Translations under genes and position numbers: made by a program
Notes under the pieces: model-generated
Databases searched by the model: none
What the model was told of the DNA's origin: nothing
The model's input: the letters and a program-made list of their open reading frames with translations, nothing else
Part shown: positions 23,005 through 32,487 of the stretch, piece after piece
Position numbering within the stretch: the stretch's first letter is position 1
Layout: the number at the start of each line of letters is the position of its first letter
From: Limnohabitans sp. MMS-10A-178
GTDB lineage: Bacteria; Pseudomonadota; Gammaproteobacteria; Burkholderiales; Burkholderiaceae_C
Reading direction: 5' to 3'
Assembly: GCF_003063375.1 (NCBI RefSeq)
Contig: NZ_NERY01000001.1
Span: 1,364,001-1,428,000, forward strand
DNA: 64,000 nucleotides

Positions 23005-23808
23005 ATGACCTCAGAACACACTTTGTCAGTGACCTTTGAAAAACGCGGCGCCGTGGCCTTGGTCACATTGAACCGATCCCAAGCGCTGAACAGCTTTACA
23101 CGCCAAATGCACCACGATTTGTGGGCAGCATTTGACCAAGCCGAAGCTGATGCCGAAATCAGAGCCATGGTGTTAACAGGCGCTGGCAGAGGTTTTTGTG
23201 CCGGTGCCGATTTGTCGGAGTTTGATTTCACACCCGGCCCCGACATGGTCAAACGTGCCGATCCTGGCCCCATCATTGATCAAGCGTTCAACCCCACCAC
23301 ACGCCGTATTCAAGCTTTGCGCATGCCTGTAGTGGCCGCCGTCAATGGCGTGGCAGCTGGTGCGGGTGCATCGATTGCCATGGCTTGCGACATTGTCATT
23401 GCTTCGCCGCAAGCCAGTTTTATTCAAGCCTTTAGCAAAATTGGTCTCATTCCCGACGCAGGCAGCAGCTGGTTATTGGTAGAGCGTTTGGGTTTGCCGC
23501 GCGCTTTGGCACTGGCCATGACGGGCGACAAATTGATGGCCGAGCAAGCCAAGGCGTGGGGCATGATTTGGGATGTGGCCGACGACGCTGTGGCTGCATC
23601 GCTCAGCATGGCCGACAAATTGGCCGTCATGCCCACCAAAGCATTGGTGGCCACGCGCAAACTCATGGCAGGTGCGCATACCCGAAGCTTGTCTGAGCAA
23701 CTTGACCAAGAGCGCGATGCGCAATCTGAGCTGGGTCAATCGCACGATTACTTCGAAGGTGTGAAAGCTTTCCTCGAAAAGCGGCCCGCCAATTTCAAAG
23801 GTGAATGA
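23005..23808 (+). CDS. paaG: Ring-1,2-epoxyphenylacetyl-CoA isomerase PaaG
   Basis: A 267-residue crotonase-fold enzyme that converts the ring-epoxide of phenylacetyl-CoA to its oxepin form. Signatures are GAGRGFCAGADLSEFDF, NGVAAGAGASIAMACDIVIAS and KIGLIPDAGSSWLL, where the second hydratase glutamate is replaced by Asp, as in PaaG and other isomerases of the family. It overlaps paaI by ATGA and lies in the order paaG-paaI-paaK typical of Burkholderiales. The putative operator lies 55 bases before its ATG. Confidence 0.9.
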   Translation: MTSEHTLSVTFEKRGAVALVTLNRSQALNSFTRQMHHDLWAAFDQAEADAEIRAMVLTGAGRGFCAGADLSEFDFTPGPDMVKRADPGPIIDQAFNPTTRRIQALRMPVVAAVNGVAAGAGASIAMACDIVIASPQASFIQAFSKIGLIPDAGSSWLLVERLGLPRALALAMTGDKLMAEQAKAWGMIWDVADDAVAASLSMADKLAVMPTKALVATRKLMAGAHTRSLSEQLDQERDAQSELGQSHDYFEGVKAFLEKRPANFKGE

Positions 23809-24275
23809 ACATGAGTACCACCCATTCCCATCTCGCCACACCTTCACAAGCGGCCATTGATTTGGCCAAGCAAGTGGGTGAGTCGATGTTTGCCGTAGAC
23901 ACTGCCAGCAAAGACACCATGGGCATGCAGCTCATTTCTTGTGAACCGGGTCGCGCTGTAATTCAAATGACGGTCAAAGACATGCACTTGAATGGTCACA
24001 AAATTTGTCATGGCGGATTTATCTTTACGTTGGCCGATTCCACCTTTGCGTTTGCTTGCAACAGCTACAACAAGGTGGCTGTGGCCGCCGGTTGCAGCAT
24101 TGAATTTTTAAAATCGGGCCAGCTGGGCGATGTCTTGACCTGCGTTGGGCAAGAGCAAACCTTAAGTGGCCGCCACGGCATCTATGACATGAAAGTGACC
24201 AACCAGAAAGGCGAAGTAATTGCCATGTTCAGAGGCAAGAGCGCGCAAATTCAAGGCACAGTCATTCCTGAATAA
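23805..24275 (+). CDS. paaI: Hydroxyphenylacetyl-CoA thioesterase PaaI
   Basis: A 156-residue hotdog-fold thioesterase that rescues CoA from dead-end phenylacetyl-CoA derivatives. The HGGFIFTLADSTFAFACNSY motif contains the conserved HGG and the catalytic Asp of the PaaI family. Translation is coupled to paaG by overlap (ATGA); a second ATG two codons later could also serve. The paaK start follows 34 bases after the stop. Confidence 0.9.
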   Translation: MNMSTTHSHLATPSQAAIDLAKQVGESMFAVDTASKDTMGMQLISCEPGRAVIQMTVKDMHLNGHKICHGGFIFTLADSTFAFACNSYNKVAVAAGCSIEFLKSGQLGDVLTCVGQEQTLSGRHGIYDMKVTNQKGEVIAMFRGKSAQIQGTVIPE

Positions 24276-24309
24276 TTCAGAACCGCAGCAATACGACGGA
24301 GAATTTTTG

Positions 24310-25614
24310 ATGAGCACCCCCTCACGTTTGCCTTTAGAACCCATCGAAAAAGCCAGCACCGATGAACTGCGTTCTTTGCAACTCAAGCGCTTGAAAGCCA
24401 CGCTGCAACACGCTTACGACAACTCGCCGGTTTACAAGCGCAAGTTTGATGCAGCGGGCGTGCACCCCTCTGATTGCAAATCGTTGGCCGACTTGGCCAA
24501 GTTTCCTTTCACCACCAAAGCCGATTTGCGCGACAGCTATCCCTACGGCATGTTTGCGGTGCCGCGCTCGGGCTGCTCGCGCATTCATGCATCCAGTGGC
24601 ACCACCGGCAAGCCGACCGTGGTGGGCTATACACAGCGCGACATTGACACTTGGGCCACGGTGGTGGCGCGCAGTATTCGAGCAGGTGGTGCGCAAGCCG
24701 GCGACATGGTGCATGTGAGTTATGGCTATGGTTTGTTCACTGGTGGTTTAGGCGCGCATTACGGTGCAGAAAAATTAGGCCTCACGGTGGTGCCTTTTGG
24801 CGGTGGGCAAACCGAGCGCCAAGTGCAGCTCATTCAAGATTTCAAACCCGAGATCATCATGGTCACGCCTAGCTACATGCTGGCCATTGCCGATGAGTTT
24901 GAGCGGCAGGGCATTGACCCACGCAGTACATCCTTGCGCATTGGTATTTTTGGTGCCGAGCCCTGGACCAACGACATGCGCGCGGCCATTGAGCAGCGCA
25001 TGGGCATTGATGCTGTGGACATTTATGGCTTGTCGGAAGTGATGGGCCCAGGCGTTGCCAGTGAGTGCATTGAAACCAAAGATGGTCCCACCATTTGGGA
25101 AGACCATTTCTATCCGGAAATCATCAACCCCGAAACGGGCGAGCCGGTGGCCGATGGCGAGATGGGCGAACTGGTGTTCACCAGCCTCACCAAAGAAGCC
25201 TTGCCCATCATTCGGTACCGAACCCGTGACTTAACCCGATTGTTGCCAGGCACGGCACGCACCATGCGCCGAATGGAAAAAATCACGGGCCGCAGCGATG
25301 ACATGATGATCATTCGCGGTGTCAATGTGTTTCCATCTCAAATTGAAGAGTTGATTTTGAAGCGCCCAGAATTGGCACCCCACTACCAATGTGTGCTCAC
25401 GCGCGAAGGGCCCATGGACAACTTGAAGGTGGCCGTTGAAATACGCCCCGGCACCCAACCAGACAGCCCTGAAGCCCACGCTGCAGCCAAAATGCTGCAG
25501 CACGAAATCAAGGTCTACATTGGCTCGAGTGTTGAAATCGATTTGCGCGCAGAAGGCGGCGTAGAGCGCAGCCAAGGCAAGGCCAAGCGAGTGCTCGACC
25601 TGCGCGCCAAATAA
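24310..25614 (+). CDS. paaK: Phenylacetate-CoA ligase PaaK
   Basis: A 434-residue AMP-forming acyl-CoA ligase that activates phenylacetate to phenylacetyl-CoA, the first step of the aerobic hybrid pathway. The ATP-binding P-loop is IHASSGTTGKPTVVGYT, followed by YGLSEVMGPGVASEC and the C-terminal GRSDDMMIIRGVNVFPSQIEE. The ATG at 24310 is preceded by GGAGA and gives a length close to E. coli PaaK (437 residues). It ends 9 bases before the convergent M61 peptidase gene. The ring epoxidase genes paaABCDE are not in the window; a paaJ-like thiolase is at 48592. Confidence 0.93.
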   Translation: MSTPSRLPLEPIEKASTDELRSLQLKRLKATLQHAYDNSPVYKRKFDAAGVHPSDCKSLADLAKFPFTTKADLRDSYPYGMFAVPRSGCSRIHASSGTTGKPTVVGYTQRDIDTWATVVARSIRAGGAQAGDMVHVSYGYGLFTGGLGAHYGAEKLGLTVVPFGGGQTERQVQLIQDFKPEIIMVTPSYMLAIADEFERQGIDPRSTSLRIGIFGAEPWTNDMRAAIEQRMGIDAVDIYGLSEVMGPGVASECIETKDGPTIWEDHFYPEIINPETGEPVADGEMGELVFTSLTKEALPIIRYRTRDLTRLLPGTARTMRRMEKITGRSDDMMIIRGVNVFPSQIEELILKRPELAPHYQCVLTREGPMDNLKVAVEIRPGTQPDSPEAHAAAKMLQHEIKVYIGSSVEIDLRAEGGVERSQGKAKRVLDLRAK

Positions 25615-25623
25615 AGCAAAGCG

Positions 25624-27447
25624 TTAAACGGAATTGCTGGCGTGGTTGGGGGTGTGGTTTGCAGCACCGTCTAACCACGCGCTGGTGCGCGCTTGGTGTG
25701 CTTGGTCGGAGTTGGTGTAGCTCAAACGCCAAGTGTGCACATCAGACGGAATGTTCAAATCCAACTCAAAAACTTTTTGATCGCGCGTGACGGTGGCTTT
25801 GGCCTTCTTGTCGTTGCCCAGCAGCAAGGGCAAGTCGTCCAGCTTCTTCAAGCGCCACGTGGTCGATTTGGCTTTGCTGCTGGCCACAGCCCACCATTCA
25901 TCGCCAGCGGCCATGCCCGCTTTTTCGGCGGCACCACCGCGCAATACGGCTTTGACTTGAACCACACCTTGGGTTTCTGCAACTCGCAAACCCAAGCGCT
26001 GTGCCATTTGCGAGGGGTCTTCGTGCACCACAATGCCGTGTGATGACAACAAAGTTTTGAGTGGCAATTCTTGCGTGCTGTGCACCCATGCCTTGATTTC
26101 TTTTTGCCAACTGCGGCCTGTTTGAGCTTGCAACTCAGCCAGCAAGTCAGCCTCTGTGAGGGGTCCGCCTTGGCAGCGTTGCCACAAACCTCGCATGACT
26201 TGGTCTAGGTTGCCCGAGCCTTCGGAGCGCATTGACAAATCGAGGCACAAGGCCACCAAGGCGCCCTTGGTGTAGTAGCTGATGGTGCTGTTGGGGGTGT
26301 TCTCGTCTTGGCGGTAGTACTTCACCCACGCATCAAAACTGGCTTGCGCCACCGACTGCACTTGCCGGCCTGGCGCTTGCAAAACCATATTGATAGTTTT
26401 GTTGATCAATTTGAAATAAGTGCTGTCGTCAATGAGCTTGGCACGGCGCAAAAGCAGGTCGTCGTAGTAGCTGGTAAAGCCTTCAAAGAACCAAAGAAGT
26501 TGGGTGTAATTTTCTTGGGTGTAGTCGTAGCGCTTGAACTCAGCAGGGCGCAATTGCTTCACATTCCAAGTGTGAAAATACTCGTGGCTGATCAAGCCCA
26601 GCAAAGTGACATAAGCGTCTGGCACTTTCTTCATGCCAAGCGCAGGCAAATCACGGCGATTGCAAATGAGGGCCGTTGAGTTGCGATGCTCCAAGCCGCC
26701 ATAGCCTTCTTCAACCGCATTGAGCATGAACACATAGCGCTTGTAGGGGGCACTGGCAGCGGGTTTTTTGTCGTGCCAAAACTTGATTTCGGTTTCACAA
26801 ATTTTTTGTGTATCGGCCAACAGACGGGCCCCATCGAAGGAGGCCATGGCGCCCGCCACCACAAACTCATGGGGAATGCCGCAAGCTGTAAATTGGCCGC
26901 GCCAAAAATTGCCCAGCTCAAAAGGACAGTCGACCAACTCATCGTAATTGGCCGCCACATAATCGCCAAAGCCTTGCTTGTTGACTTTGCTCGCTTGCAG
27001 ACCTGTAGCCACTTGCCATGCACTGCCTTTGATGGCTGTCAATGTGATGGCATGGGGCAGCTCTTCTTGACCATGCACCCGCAAACACAAACTGGTGCCA
27101 TTGAAGAAGCCGCGCTGAGTGTCGAGCCAAGCAGTGCGCACCGAATTGTCGAAGGCATAGACCTCATAGCTCAATTGCAGGGCATGGCCTTCTTTGCACT
27201 GAATGTGCCACTGACTTTTGTTGTCTTGGTGTGTTGCAACGGCTTTGCCGCCTTGCGACGCCTTTAAGTTTTGCAAATTCTTGGCAAACTCACGCACCAA
27301 ATAACTGCCAGGAATCCAAACAGGCAATGACACCAATTGCCCAGCCTGCGGCGCTTCAATGTGGAGTGAAATTTTAAAGAGATGGGAATGGGTGTGACTG
27401 GCATCAATGCTGTAGTGAACAGCAGGCAAAGTTTTTCTCGAACTCAT
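25624..27447 (-). CDS. M61-family glycyl aminopeptidase with PDZ domain
   Basis: A 607-residue metallopeptidase. The N-terminal beta domain (to about residue 180) is followed by the catalytic domain with the zinc motif HEYFHTWNVKQLRP (His288, Glu289, His292) and a C-terminal PDZ domain (about residues 490-590, VQVKAVLRGGAAEKAGMAAGDEW). I chose the ATG at 27445-27447, which overlaps the stop of the DUF3429 gene by ATGA; the frame upstream of it lies inside DUF3429. M61 enzymes remove N-terminal glycine or alanine. No export signal is visible. It is the last gene of a minus-strand run with DUF3429 and dsbC. Confidence 0.88.
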   Translation of the reverse strand: MSSRKTLPAVHYSIDASHTHSHLFKISLHIEAPQAGQLVSLPVWIPGSYLVREFAKNLQNLKASQGGKAVATHQDNKSQWHIQCKEGHALQLSYEVYAFDNSVRTAWLDTQRGFFNGTSLCLRVHGQEELPHAITLTAIKGSAWQVATGLQASKVNKQGFGDYVAANYDELVDCPFELGNFWRGQFTACGIPHEFVVAGAMASFDGARLLADTQKICETEIKFWHDKKPAASAPYKRYVFMLNAVEEGYGGLEHRNSTALICNRRDLPALGMKKVPDAYVTLLGLISHEYFHTWNVKQLRPAEFKRYDYTQENYTQLLWFFEGFTSYYDDLLLRRAKLIDDSTYFKLINKTINMVLQAPGRQVQSVAQASFDAWVKYYRQDENTPNSTISYYTKGALVALCLDLSMRSEGSGNLDQVMRGLWQRCQGGPLTEADLLAELQAQTGRSWQKEIKAWVHSTQELPLKTLLSSHGIVVHEDPSQMAQRLGLRVAETQGVVQVKAVLRGGAAEKAGMAAGDEWWAVASSKAKSTTWRLKKLDDLPLLLGNDKKAKATVTRDQKVFELDLNIPSDVHTWRLSYTNSDQAHQARTSAWLDGAANHTPNHASNSV

Positions 27448-27893
27448 GTGGCAGCAGCTCCCATTAAGCAACTCAAGGCAGCCACCAGCGTGAGATTCAA
27501 TCGCATGGGCAACCACTCTTGTAAACCTGCTTCTATGTATGTTTTGCGGTCGACGGCATAGCAAATGCCCAAGATCAAAGCCAACAATGGCAAACCTGCA
27601 TAAGCGGGCATGGTGACGGCAATCCATGCCAACAGTGAAGGCACCACGCCCCAGCCAAAATTAAACAGCGGTGCATTGTGCATGCGCAAAACATTTTTAA
27701 AACCAATGCCCCAATGAATGCCGCCTAAAAAAGAAACAATGGCGGCGCCGTAACCTGCCATGGCCAAGGCCAAGAAAGGGTGTAAGTCGGCATCGACCAA
27801 CCAAAGCAAAATGGCCATGCCCACAAATGGCGTGAGGCCTGCATAGGCCAACCATTTGACTTGTCTTCGTGTTTGATCTGCGTGTGGGTTCAT
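27444..27893 (-). CDS. DUF3429 membrane protein
   Basis: A 149-residue inner-membrane protein with about five hydrophobic helices (residues 14-33, 42-60, 77-95, 97-112 and 130-147). The stretch YGAAIVSFLGGIHWGIGF is typical of DUF3429, a small family found in proteobacteria and in mitochondria-linked proteins. Function unknown. Both ends overlap neighbours: its ATG overlaps the dsbC stop and its stop overlaps the M61 start, so the three genes are translationally coupled. Confidence 0.8.
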   Translation of the reverse strand: MNPHADQTRRQVKWLAYAGLTPFVGMAILLWLVDADLHPFLALAMAGYGAAIVSFLGGIHWGIGFKNVLRMHNAPLFNFGWGVVPSLLAWIAVTMPAYAGLPLLALILGICYAVDRKTYIEAGLQEWLPMRLNLTLVAALSCLMGAAAT

Positions 27894-28603
27894 GGCTTGA
27901 CAGCGTTTAACAAGGCTTCAATTTGGGCCGCGTCGATGGCACCAGGAACGCGTGTGCCATCAGTCACAAACATGGTGGGTGTGCCATTGATGCGATTCTT
28001 TCTGCCAAACTCCACAATGGCATCGATGTTGTGGTTGTCGCAGGACACGGTAGGAGGCGTAATGCCCTGCAGCATCCAGTCGTTCCAAGTTTTGGCTCTG
28101 TCTTTGGCGCATGCAATGTTGCGTGATTTGAGCCTCGAGTCTTCGCCCAAGACGGGGTACATCAGGTGATACAGGGTGACGTTGTCAATCTTTTGCAAAT
28201 CGCGTTCAAAGCGCTTGCAATAGCCGCAGTTGGGGTCTGAAAAAACCACCAGTTTTCGCTTGCCATTGCCTCTCACTTGTGTAATTGCAAACTTCAAGGG
28301 CAGGCTGTCAAATGGAACGGCAGAGAGTTTTTCGGTGCGCTCTTCGGTCAAATTGCGTTTTTGCTTGGTGTCAATCAGTGCACCCTGAATCAGAAAATCG
28401 CCTTTGGCATCGGCATAAAAAATCTCATTGCCCTGCACCCGAATTTCAAACACACCAGGCATGGGTGTTTTGGAAATCTCTTCAATTTTGGGCAAAGAAG
28501 GCAGGCGTTCACTCAAGATTTTTTTCAAGTTGGCGTCCTGGGCCAAGCTGAATGTGCTTGCCAAAATCAAGCAGGTCAATGTGAAGAATTGAAACAAACG
28601 CAT
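27890..28603 (-). CDS. dsbC: DsbC-type periplasmic disulfide isomerase
   Basis: A 237-residue exported thiol-disulfide isomerase. The signal peptide runs to about residue 21 (LASTFSLAQ), followed by an N-terminal dimerisation domain (about 25-90) and a thioredoxin fold with the active-site motif CGYC (Cys126, Cys129) in FSDPNCGYCKRF and the cis-proline loop NGTPTMFV. A second cysteine pair (IACAKD and VSCDNH) matches the structural disulfide of DsbC. It corrects wrong disulfides in exported proteins. Gene order is ubi hydroxylase, dsbC, DUF3429, M61 on the minus strand. Confidence 0.92.
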   Translation of the reverse strand: MRLFQFFTLTCLILASTFSLAQDANLKKILSERLPSLPKIEEISKTPMPGVFEIRVQGNEIFYADAKGDFLIQGALIDTKQKRNLTEERTEKLSAVPFDSLPLKFAITQVRGNGKRKLVVFSDPNCGYCKRFERDLQKIDNVTLYHLMYPVLGEDSRLKSRNIACAKDRAKTWNDWMLQGITPPTVSCDNHNIDAIVEFGRKNRINGTPTMFVTDGTRVPGAIDAAQIEALLNAVKP

Positions 28604-28615
28604 GATTTAAAAATC

Positions 28616-29794
28616 CTAAGGTGTAGATTGGCGTGAAGTTTTCATGGCTTCTCCGGCCATCCATTTCTTCAAAGGGCTCAATTGATTGAAGGCAGACATG
28701 CCCCAGTTGCGAAGTTTTTGCACAGGGACAGAGGGCTCAGCAAAAAGTGTTTGCAAGCCATCTGTGACACAGCCCATGGCTACGACTTCTGCCTGCCGGG
28801 CGCGTTCGTAGCGACGCAACAATTTCAAATCGCTGATGGGGCGCCAAAACTCTTTGGCCTGAATGACGCTGGCCAATTTGGCCGCATCGGCCAGACCCAC
28901 ATTCAGACCTTGACCCGCCAAGGGGTGGATGGCGTGTGCGGCGTCGCCAGCCAGTACAAACGATGCGGCCTGTTTGCCGGTGCCTGATCCTGGCATAGTG
29001 CCCGTCCATCGGCCTGCTTTGGCCAGTTGCAAAGGCCACACGGCGCGCTCACTGATGAGTTCTACAAAGCCAGCAATACCTTGGCTGGCGTCCTGCAATT
29101 GAAGCTGAAAAGCATCAGCGCTGACATTTTGCAAAGCTTGCGCGCGAGCAATGGTGAGAGACCAAACCACTGCCCATTCATGGCTGGCTTCGCCGCCAAT
29201 GGGCAAGAAGGCCAAAATTTCTGGGCCATGCGTGTTTTGAAACCATTGACGGGCCACTTGCGAGTGGGGCGATTGTGTGCGAATGCGGCAGGCCAAGGCG
29301 TGTTGGTCGTAATGCTTGACGTCAAATGCAACACCCAATTCGGCTCGTGTTTGACTGGCACGGCCTTCACAAATGACGGTTAGAGCCGCCGCAACATTTT
29401 CAGCAAGCTCTTGAATCAGGGGCTGAAAGCCACTGGCCTTGCGCAAATTGTTCTCTAAGCTAGGGACATCCACCATCCAGTTCAGAGCTTCAACGCCCTG
29501 ATCGGCGGCGCTGAATTCCAAATTGCCGCCTTGGTCACCTTCAATGTGCATTTTTAAAATGGGCGTGCAGGCAGAAGCTTCTGGCCAGCAGCGCAGGTCG
29601 GTGAGGAGTTGTTTGGCGGCCGTGTTCAAAGCGTAGGCCCGAACGTCGCTGTGACCTTGGCCAGCGCTGGCGGATGCGTGCAGATTGACAAGCGCAACCC
29701 GCAGTCCTTGAGAAGCCAGCATCAAGGCAAGGCTGCGCCCGACGATACCGGCGCCCCTGATGCAAACGTCAAATTGGGTGTTTGAAAGCGACAT
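28616..29794 (-). CDS. UbiH/UbiF/Coq6-family FAD monooxygenase
   Basis: A 392-residue flavoprotein hydroxylase of ubiquinone biosynthesis. The N-terminal dinucleotide fold ([21 protein letters not shown]) and the family signature [25 protein letters not shown] near residue 285 are clear. Which ring position it hydroxylates (UbiH, UbiF, UbiI or UbiM) cannot be told from the sequence alone, so no symbol is given. The second FAD motif has the normal GDAAH. The gene lies 12 bases upstream of dsbC on the same strand and is divergent from ychF. Confidence 0.88.
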   Translation of the reverse strand: MSLSNTQFDVCIRGAGIVGRSLALMLASQGLRVALVNLHASASAGQGHSDVRAYALNTAAKQLLTDLRCWPEASACTPILKMHIEGDQGGNLEFSAADQGVEALNWMVDVPSLENNLRKASGFQPLIQELAENVAAALTVICEGRASQTRAELGVAFDVKHYDQHALACRIRTQSPHSQVARQWFQNTHGPEILAFLPIGGEASHEWAVVWSLTIARAQALQNVSADAFQLQLQDASQGIAGFVELISERAVWPLQLAKAGRWTGTMPGSGTGKQAASFVLAGDAAHAIHPLAGQGLNVGLADAAKLASVIQAKEFWRPISDLKLLRRYERARQAEVVAMGCVTDGLQTLFAEPSVPVQKLRNWGMSAFNQLSPLKKWMAGEAMKTSRQSTP

Positions 29795-29962
29795 GCTTCT
29801 GATTGTAGGAGGCGTTGGGTAGGCCTTGTTCAGGTGGGGGCAGGGGGCTGGAAAGTGAGCACTTCAAGGTGTTTTGAGAAATGGCTTCTGACATGGATGG
29901 AAATTAGACCACGCACACCCTTTAAAATCACGGATTATTCGCAGAATCCAAGAAAGTCATCC

Positions 29963-31054
29963 ATGAGCCTCAAATGCGGCATTGTGGGCCTGCCCAACGT
30001 TGGCAAGTCCACCCTTTTTAACGCCCTGACCAAAGCGGGCATTGCGGCCGAGAACTATCCTTTTTGCACCATCGAGCCCAACACGGGCGTGGTGGAAGTG
30101 CCCGACACTCGATTGCAAGAATTGGCCGCCATCATCACCCCCGAGCGCATCGTGCCTGCCATCGTGGAGTTTGTCGACATTGCCGGCTTGGTGGCCGGTG
30201 CCAGCACCGGTGAAGGCTTGGGCAACAAATTCTTAGCTCACATTCGGGAAACAGACGCCACCATCAATGTGGTGCGCTGCTTTGAAGACGACAACGTGAT
30301 TCACGTGGCGGGCCGTGTCGACCCCATCTCCGACATTGAAGTGATTCAAACGGAGCTTTGCTTGGCCGACTTAACAGCCGTAGAAAAAGGTTTGCACCGC
30401 GTGCAAAAAACGGCGCGCTCTGGCGACAAAGAGTCCATCAAGTTGGTGGCCATTTTGGAAAAATGCCAAGCGGCATTGAACGAAGGCAAGCCCGTTCGCA
30501 CCATCGACTTCAGCAAAGAAGAGCGCCCATTGCTCAGCCAGTTTTTCTTGATCACGGCCAAGCCGGCCATGTTTGTGGCCAACGTGGCCGAAGATGGTTT
30601 TGAAAACAACCCCTTGCTTGACAAACTGAAGGCTTATGCTGCAGCCCAAAACGCACCCGTGGTGGCCATCTGTGCCAAGCTAGAAGCGGAAATGTCTGAA
30701 ATGTCAGACGAAGACCGCCAGATGTTCTTGGAGGAGTTGGGTCAAACAGAACCAGGCCTCAATCGCTTGATTCGCTCTGCCTATTCACTCTTGGGTTTGC
30801 AAACTTACTTCACGGCGGGCGTGAAAGAAGTGCGCGCATGGACCATTCATGTGGGCGATACTGGCCCGCAAGCTGCCGGCGTGATTCACACCGACTTTGA
30901 AAAAGGCTACATCAGGGCGCAAACCATTTCCTACGACGATTACATCGCTTACAAGGGTGAGCAAGGTGCCAAGGACGCTGGAAAAATGCGAGCTGAAGGC
31001 AAGGAATACGTGGTCAAAGATGGCGACGTGATGAACTTCTTGTTCAGCAGCTAA
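29963..31054 (+). CDS. ychF: Redox-regulated ATPase YchF
   Basis: A 363-residue Obg-related P-loop ATPase, the same length as E. coli YchF. The G1 motif is [14 protein letters not shown] (residues 9-22), G3 is [10 protein letters not shown], and the C-terminal TGS domain includes [21 protein letters not shown] chose the ATG at 29963 because the protein then starts [16 protein letters not shown], the usual YchF N-terminus; the frame upstream is not conserved-looking. YchF binds the ribosome and 26S-like factors and affects oxidative-stress responses. The TauE-like gene follows after 17 bases. Confidence 0.93.
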   Translation: MSLKCGIVGLPNVGKSTLFNALTKAGIAAENYPFCTIEPNTGVVEVPDTRLQELAAIITPERIVPAIVEFVDIAGLVAGASTGEGLGNKFLAHIRETDATINVVRCFEDDNVIHVAGRVDPISDIEVIQTELCLADLTAVEKGLHRVQKTARSGDKESIKLVAILEKCQAALNEGKPVRTIDFSKEERPLLSQFFLITAKPAMFVANVAEDGFENNPLLDKLKAYAAAQNAPVVAICAKLEAEMSEMSDEDRQMFLEELGQTEPGLNRLIRSAYSLLGLQTYFTAGVKEVRAWTIHVGDTGPQAAGVIHTDFEKGYIRAQTISYDDYIAYKGEQGAKDAGKMRAEGKEYVVKDGDVMNFLFSS

Positions 31055-31071
31055 AGCAGACGGTACAACCT

Positions 31072-31824
31072 ATGCCCATTGATCTCAGCCCAGACATGGT
31101 GCTGATCGTCTTGATCTGCTCGGCTGCCATCGTGGGTGGCGGTGTGATCAAGGGCACCTTAGGCGTGGGCTTGCCTTTGTTTGCGGTGCCCGTCATGTCG
31201 CTTTTCATCAGCAGCACCCAAGCCATTGCGCTCATTTCGGTGCCCGTTTTGGTTTCCAACATGTGGCAGGTATGGCAAGAAGGCAGCTTGAAAAACAGCA
31301 TGAAGCGTTTTTGGCCCCTCATGCTGACGCAAGCCATTGTGACTGTGCTAGCGGTGTATTGGACGTTGTCTTTCAGCGTGCGCGAGCTAGACATTTTGCT
31401 GGCGTGTGCCCTCATCATTGCCGTGGTGCTCATGGCCTTCAAGCCAAGCTTCAATATTCCGCCCGAAAAAGAATCGGCTGCTGGCACCTTGGTGGGTGCG
31501 GTCTCAGGCTTGCTTGGCGGCGCATCTTCACTGATGGGCCCCATTGTGATCAGCTACTTGATGTCTTTGAAGCTCAAACGCGACGAGTTTGTAGGCTGTA
31601 TCAGTGTGATTTACTTGAACGCAGCATGGCCACTTTATGGGGCCATGTGGCATTTTGACCGGATGCAATTGGACGATGTGGGCTACTCTTTTTTAGCCAT
31701 CATCCCCATGTTTGTGGGCCTGCTAACCGGCCGAAAAATTCGACATTTTTTGAGTGAAGAGACTTTTCGCAAAGCCTTGCTTGTTTTCCTGGCGGTAATT
31801 GCTGTGGTGTTGCTGTTCCGCTAG
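31072..31824 (+). CDS. TauE/SafE-type sulfite/sulfonate exporter
   Basis: A 250-residue membrane protein with about eight hydrophobic helices. The N-terminal IVGGGVIKGTLGVGLPLFAVPVMS and the second-half repeat LVGAVSGLLGGASSLMGPIVISYLMSL are the two Gly-rich halves of the TauE/SafE family. Family members move sulfite, sulfoacetate or other organosulfonate products; no sulfonate gene is adjacent. It is probably co-transcribed with ychF. A 7-bp palindrome follows its stop. Confidence 0.85.
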   Translation: MPIDLSPDMVLIVLICSAAIVGGGVIKGTLGVGLPLFAVPVMSLFISSTQAIALISVPVLVSNMWQVWQEGSLKNSMKRFWPLMLTQAIVTVLAVYWTLSFSVRELDILLACALIIAVVLMAFKPSFNIPPEKESAAGTLVGAVSGLLGGASSLMGPIVISYLMSLKLKRDEFVGCISVIYLNAAWPLYGAMWHFDRMQLDDVGYSFLAIIPMFVGLLTGRKIRHFLSEETFRKALLVFLAVIAVVLLFR

Positions 31825-31833
31825 GTTTCGGAT

Positions 31834-31848
31834 GTGTTTTTAAAACAC
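31834..31848. terminator. Small AT-rich hairpin between convergent genes
   Basis: GTGTTTT-T-AAAACAC, 9 bases after the TauE-like stop and including the stop codon (31840-31842) of the convergent YqaA-like gene. It may act in both directions. The stem is weak and there is no flanking T-run beyond it. Confidence 0.4.
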
Positions 31849-32355
31849 CCACAACAGCAAACTTGTCATTAGCAAATACCTCAAAAATTTGCCAATCGCC
31901 ATGTAGATACTGCAGGCCAGCAGCGGCATTTTGAGCCATCCCGCAACGGCGCACAAAGGGTCGCCCACGCCTGGCAACCAAGCCAATAAGCAAGCTTTAG
32001 GACCTAATTTCTCAAGCCATTTGAGTGCACGCAAATGCATTTGATCGCTCATGCTGGCACTTGCAGCGTTGTCTTGTGCTTTGCGACTGCGTACTTTGTC
32101 TACTGCATGGTGCGCACCAAAGCCCATCCACCAACTGAGCATGCCGCCCAGTGTGTTTCCCGCTGTGGCCACCAAAATAGCGGCCCAAAATAAATCGGGG
32201 TTGAGTTTGATCAAACCAAATACAGCAGGCTCGGAGCCCATGGGGAGCAAGGTGGCCGAAATAAAAGCAATGGTGAACACAGTCGACAAACCGTATTCGG
32301 GCAAGGCCAACCAAGCCAAGACTTGTGCCATGAGAGAAGATAGCCATGCTTCCAT
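31840..32355 (-). CDS. YqaA/DedA-like (VTT) membrane protein
   Basis: A 171-residue inner-membrane protein starting MEAWLSSLMAQVLAWLALPE. Typical YqaA marks are TIAFISATLLPMGSEPAVFGL, ATAGNTLGGMLSWWMGFGA and AWLPGVGDPLCAVAGWLKMP, corresponding to the two re-entrant VTT repeats. The ATG at 32353-32355 is chosen because the longer frame runs into the dusB promoter region and lacks hydrophobic character. Family members are small lipid transport or membrane-homeostasis proteins. Divergent from dusB. Confidence 0.82.
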   Translation of the reverse strand: MEAWLSSLMAQVLAWLALPEYGLSTVFTIAFISATLLPMGSEPAVFGLIKLNPDLFWAAILVATAGNTLGGMLSWWMGFGAHHAVDKVRSRKAQDNAASASMSDQMHLRALKWLEKLGPKACLLAWLPGVGDPLCAVAGWLKMPLLACSIYMAIGKFLRYLLMTSLLLWVF

Positions 32356-32487
32356 ATACCTGAGAGTGTAGCCAAAGGTGTCTATTTCGAAATTTCTTTC
32401 AAAATAACCTCCCTGCTCAAAAAGTAAGCAATTACAATCGTGCCTCGTTTTTAAGCAGATCGACTTTTCCTTTCCCTCACCTTGTCC

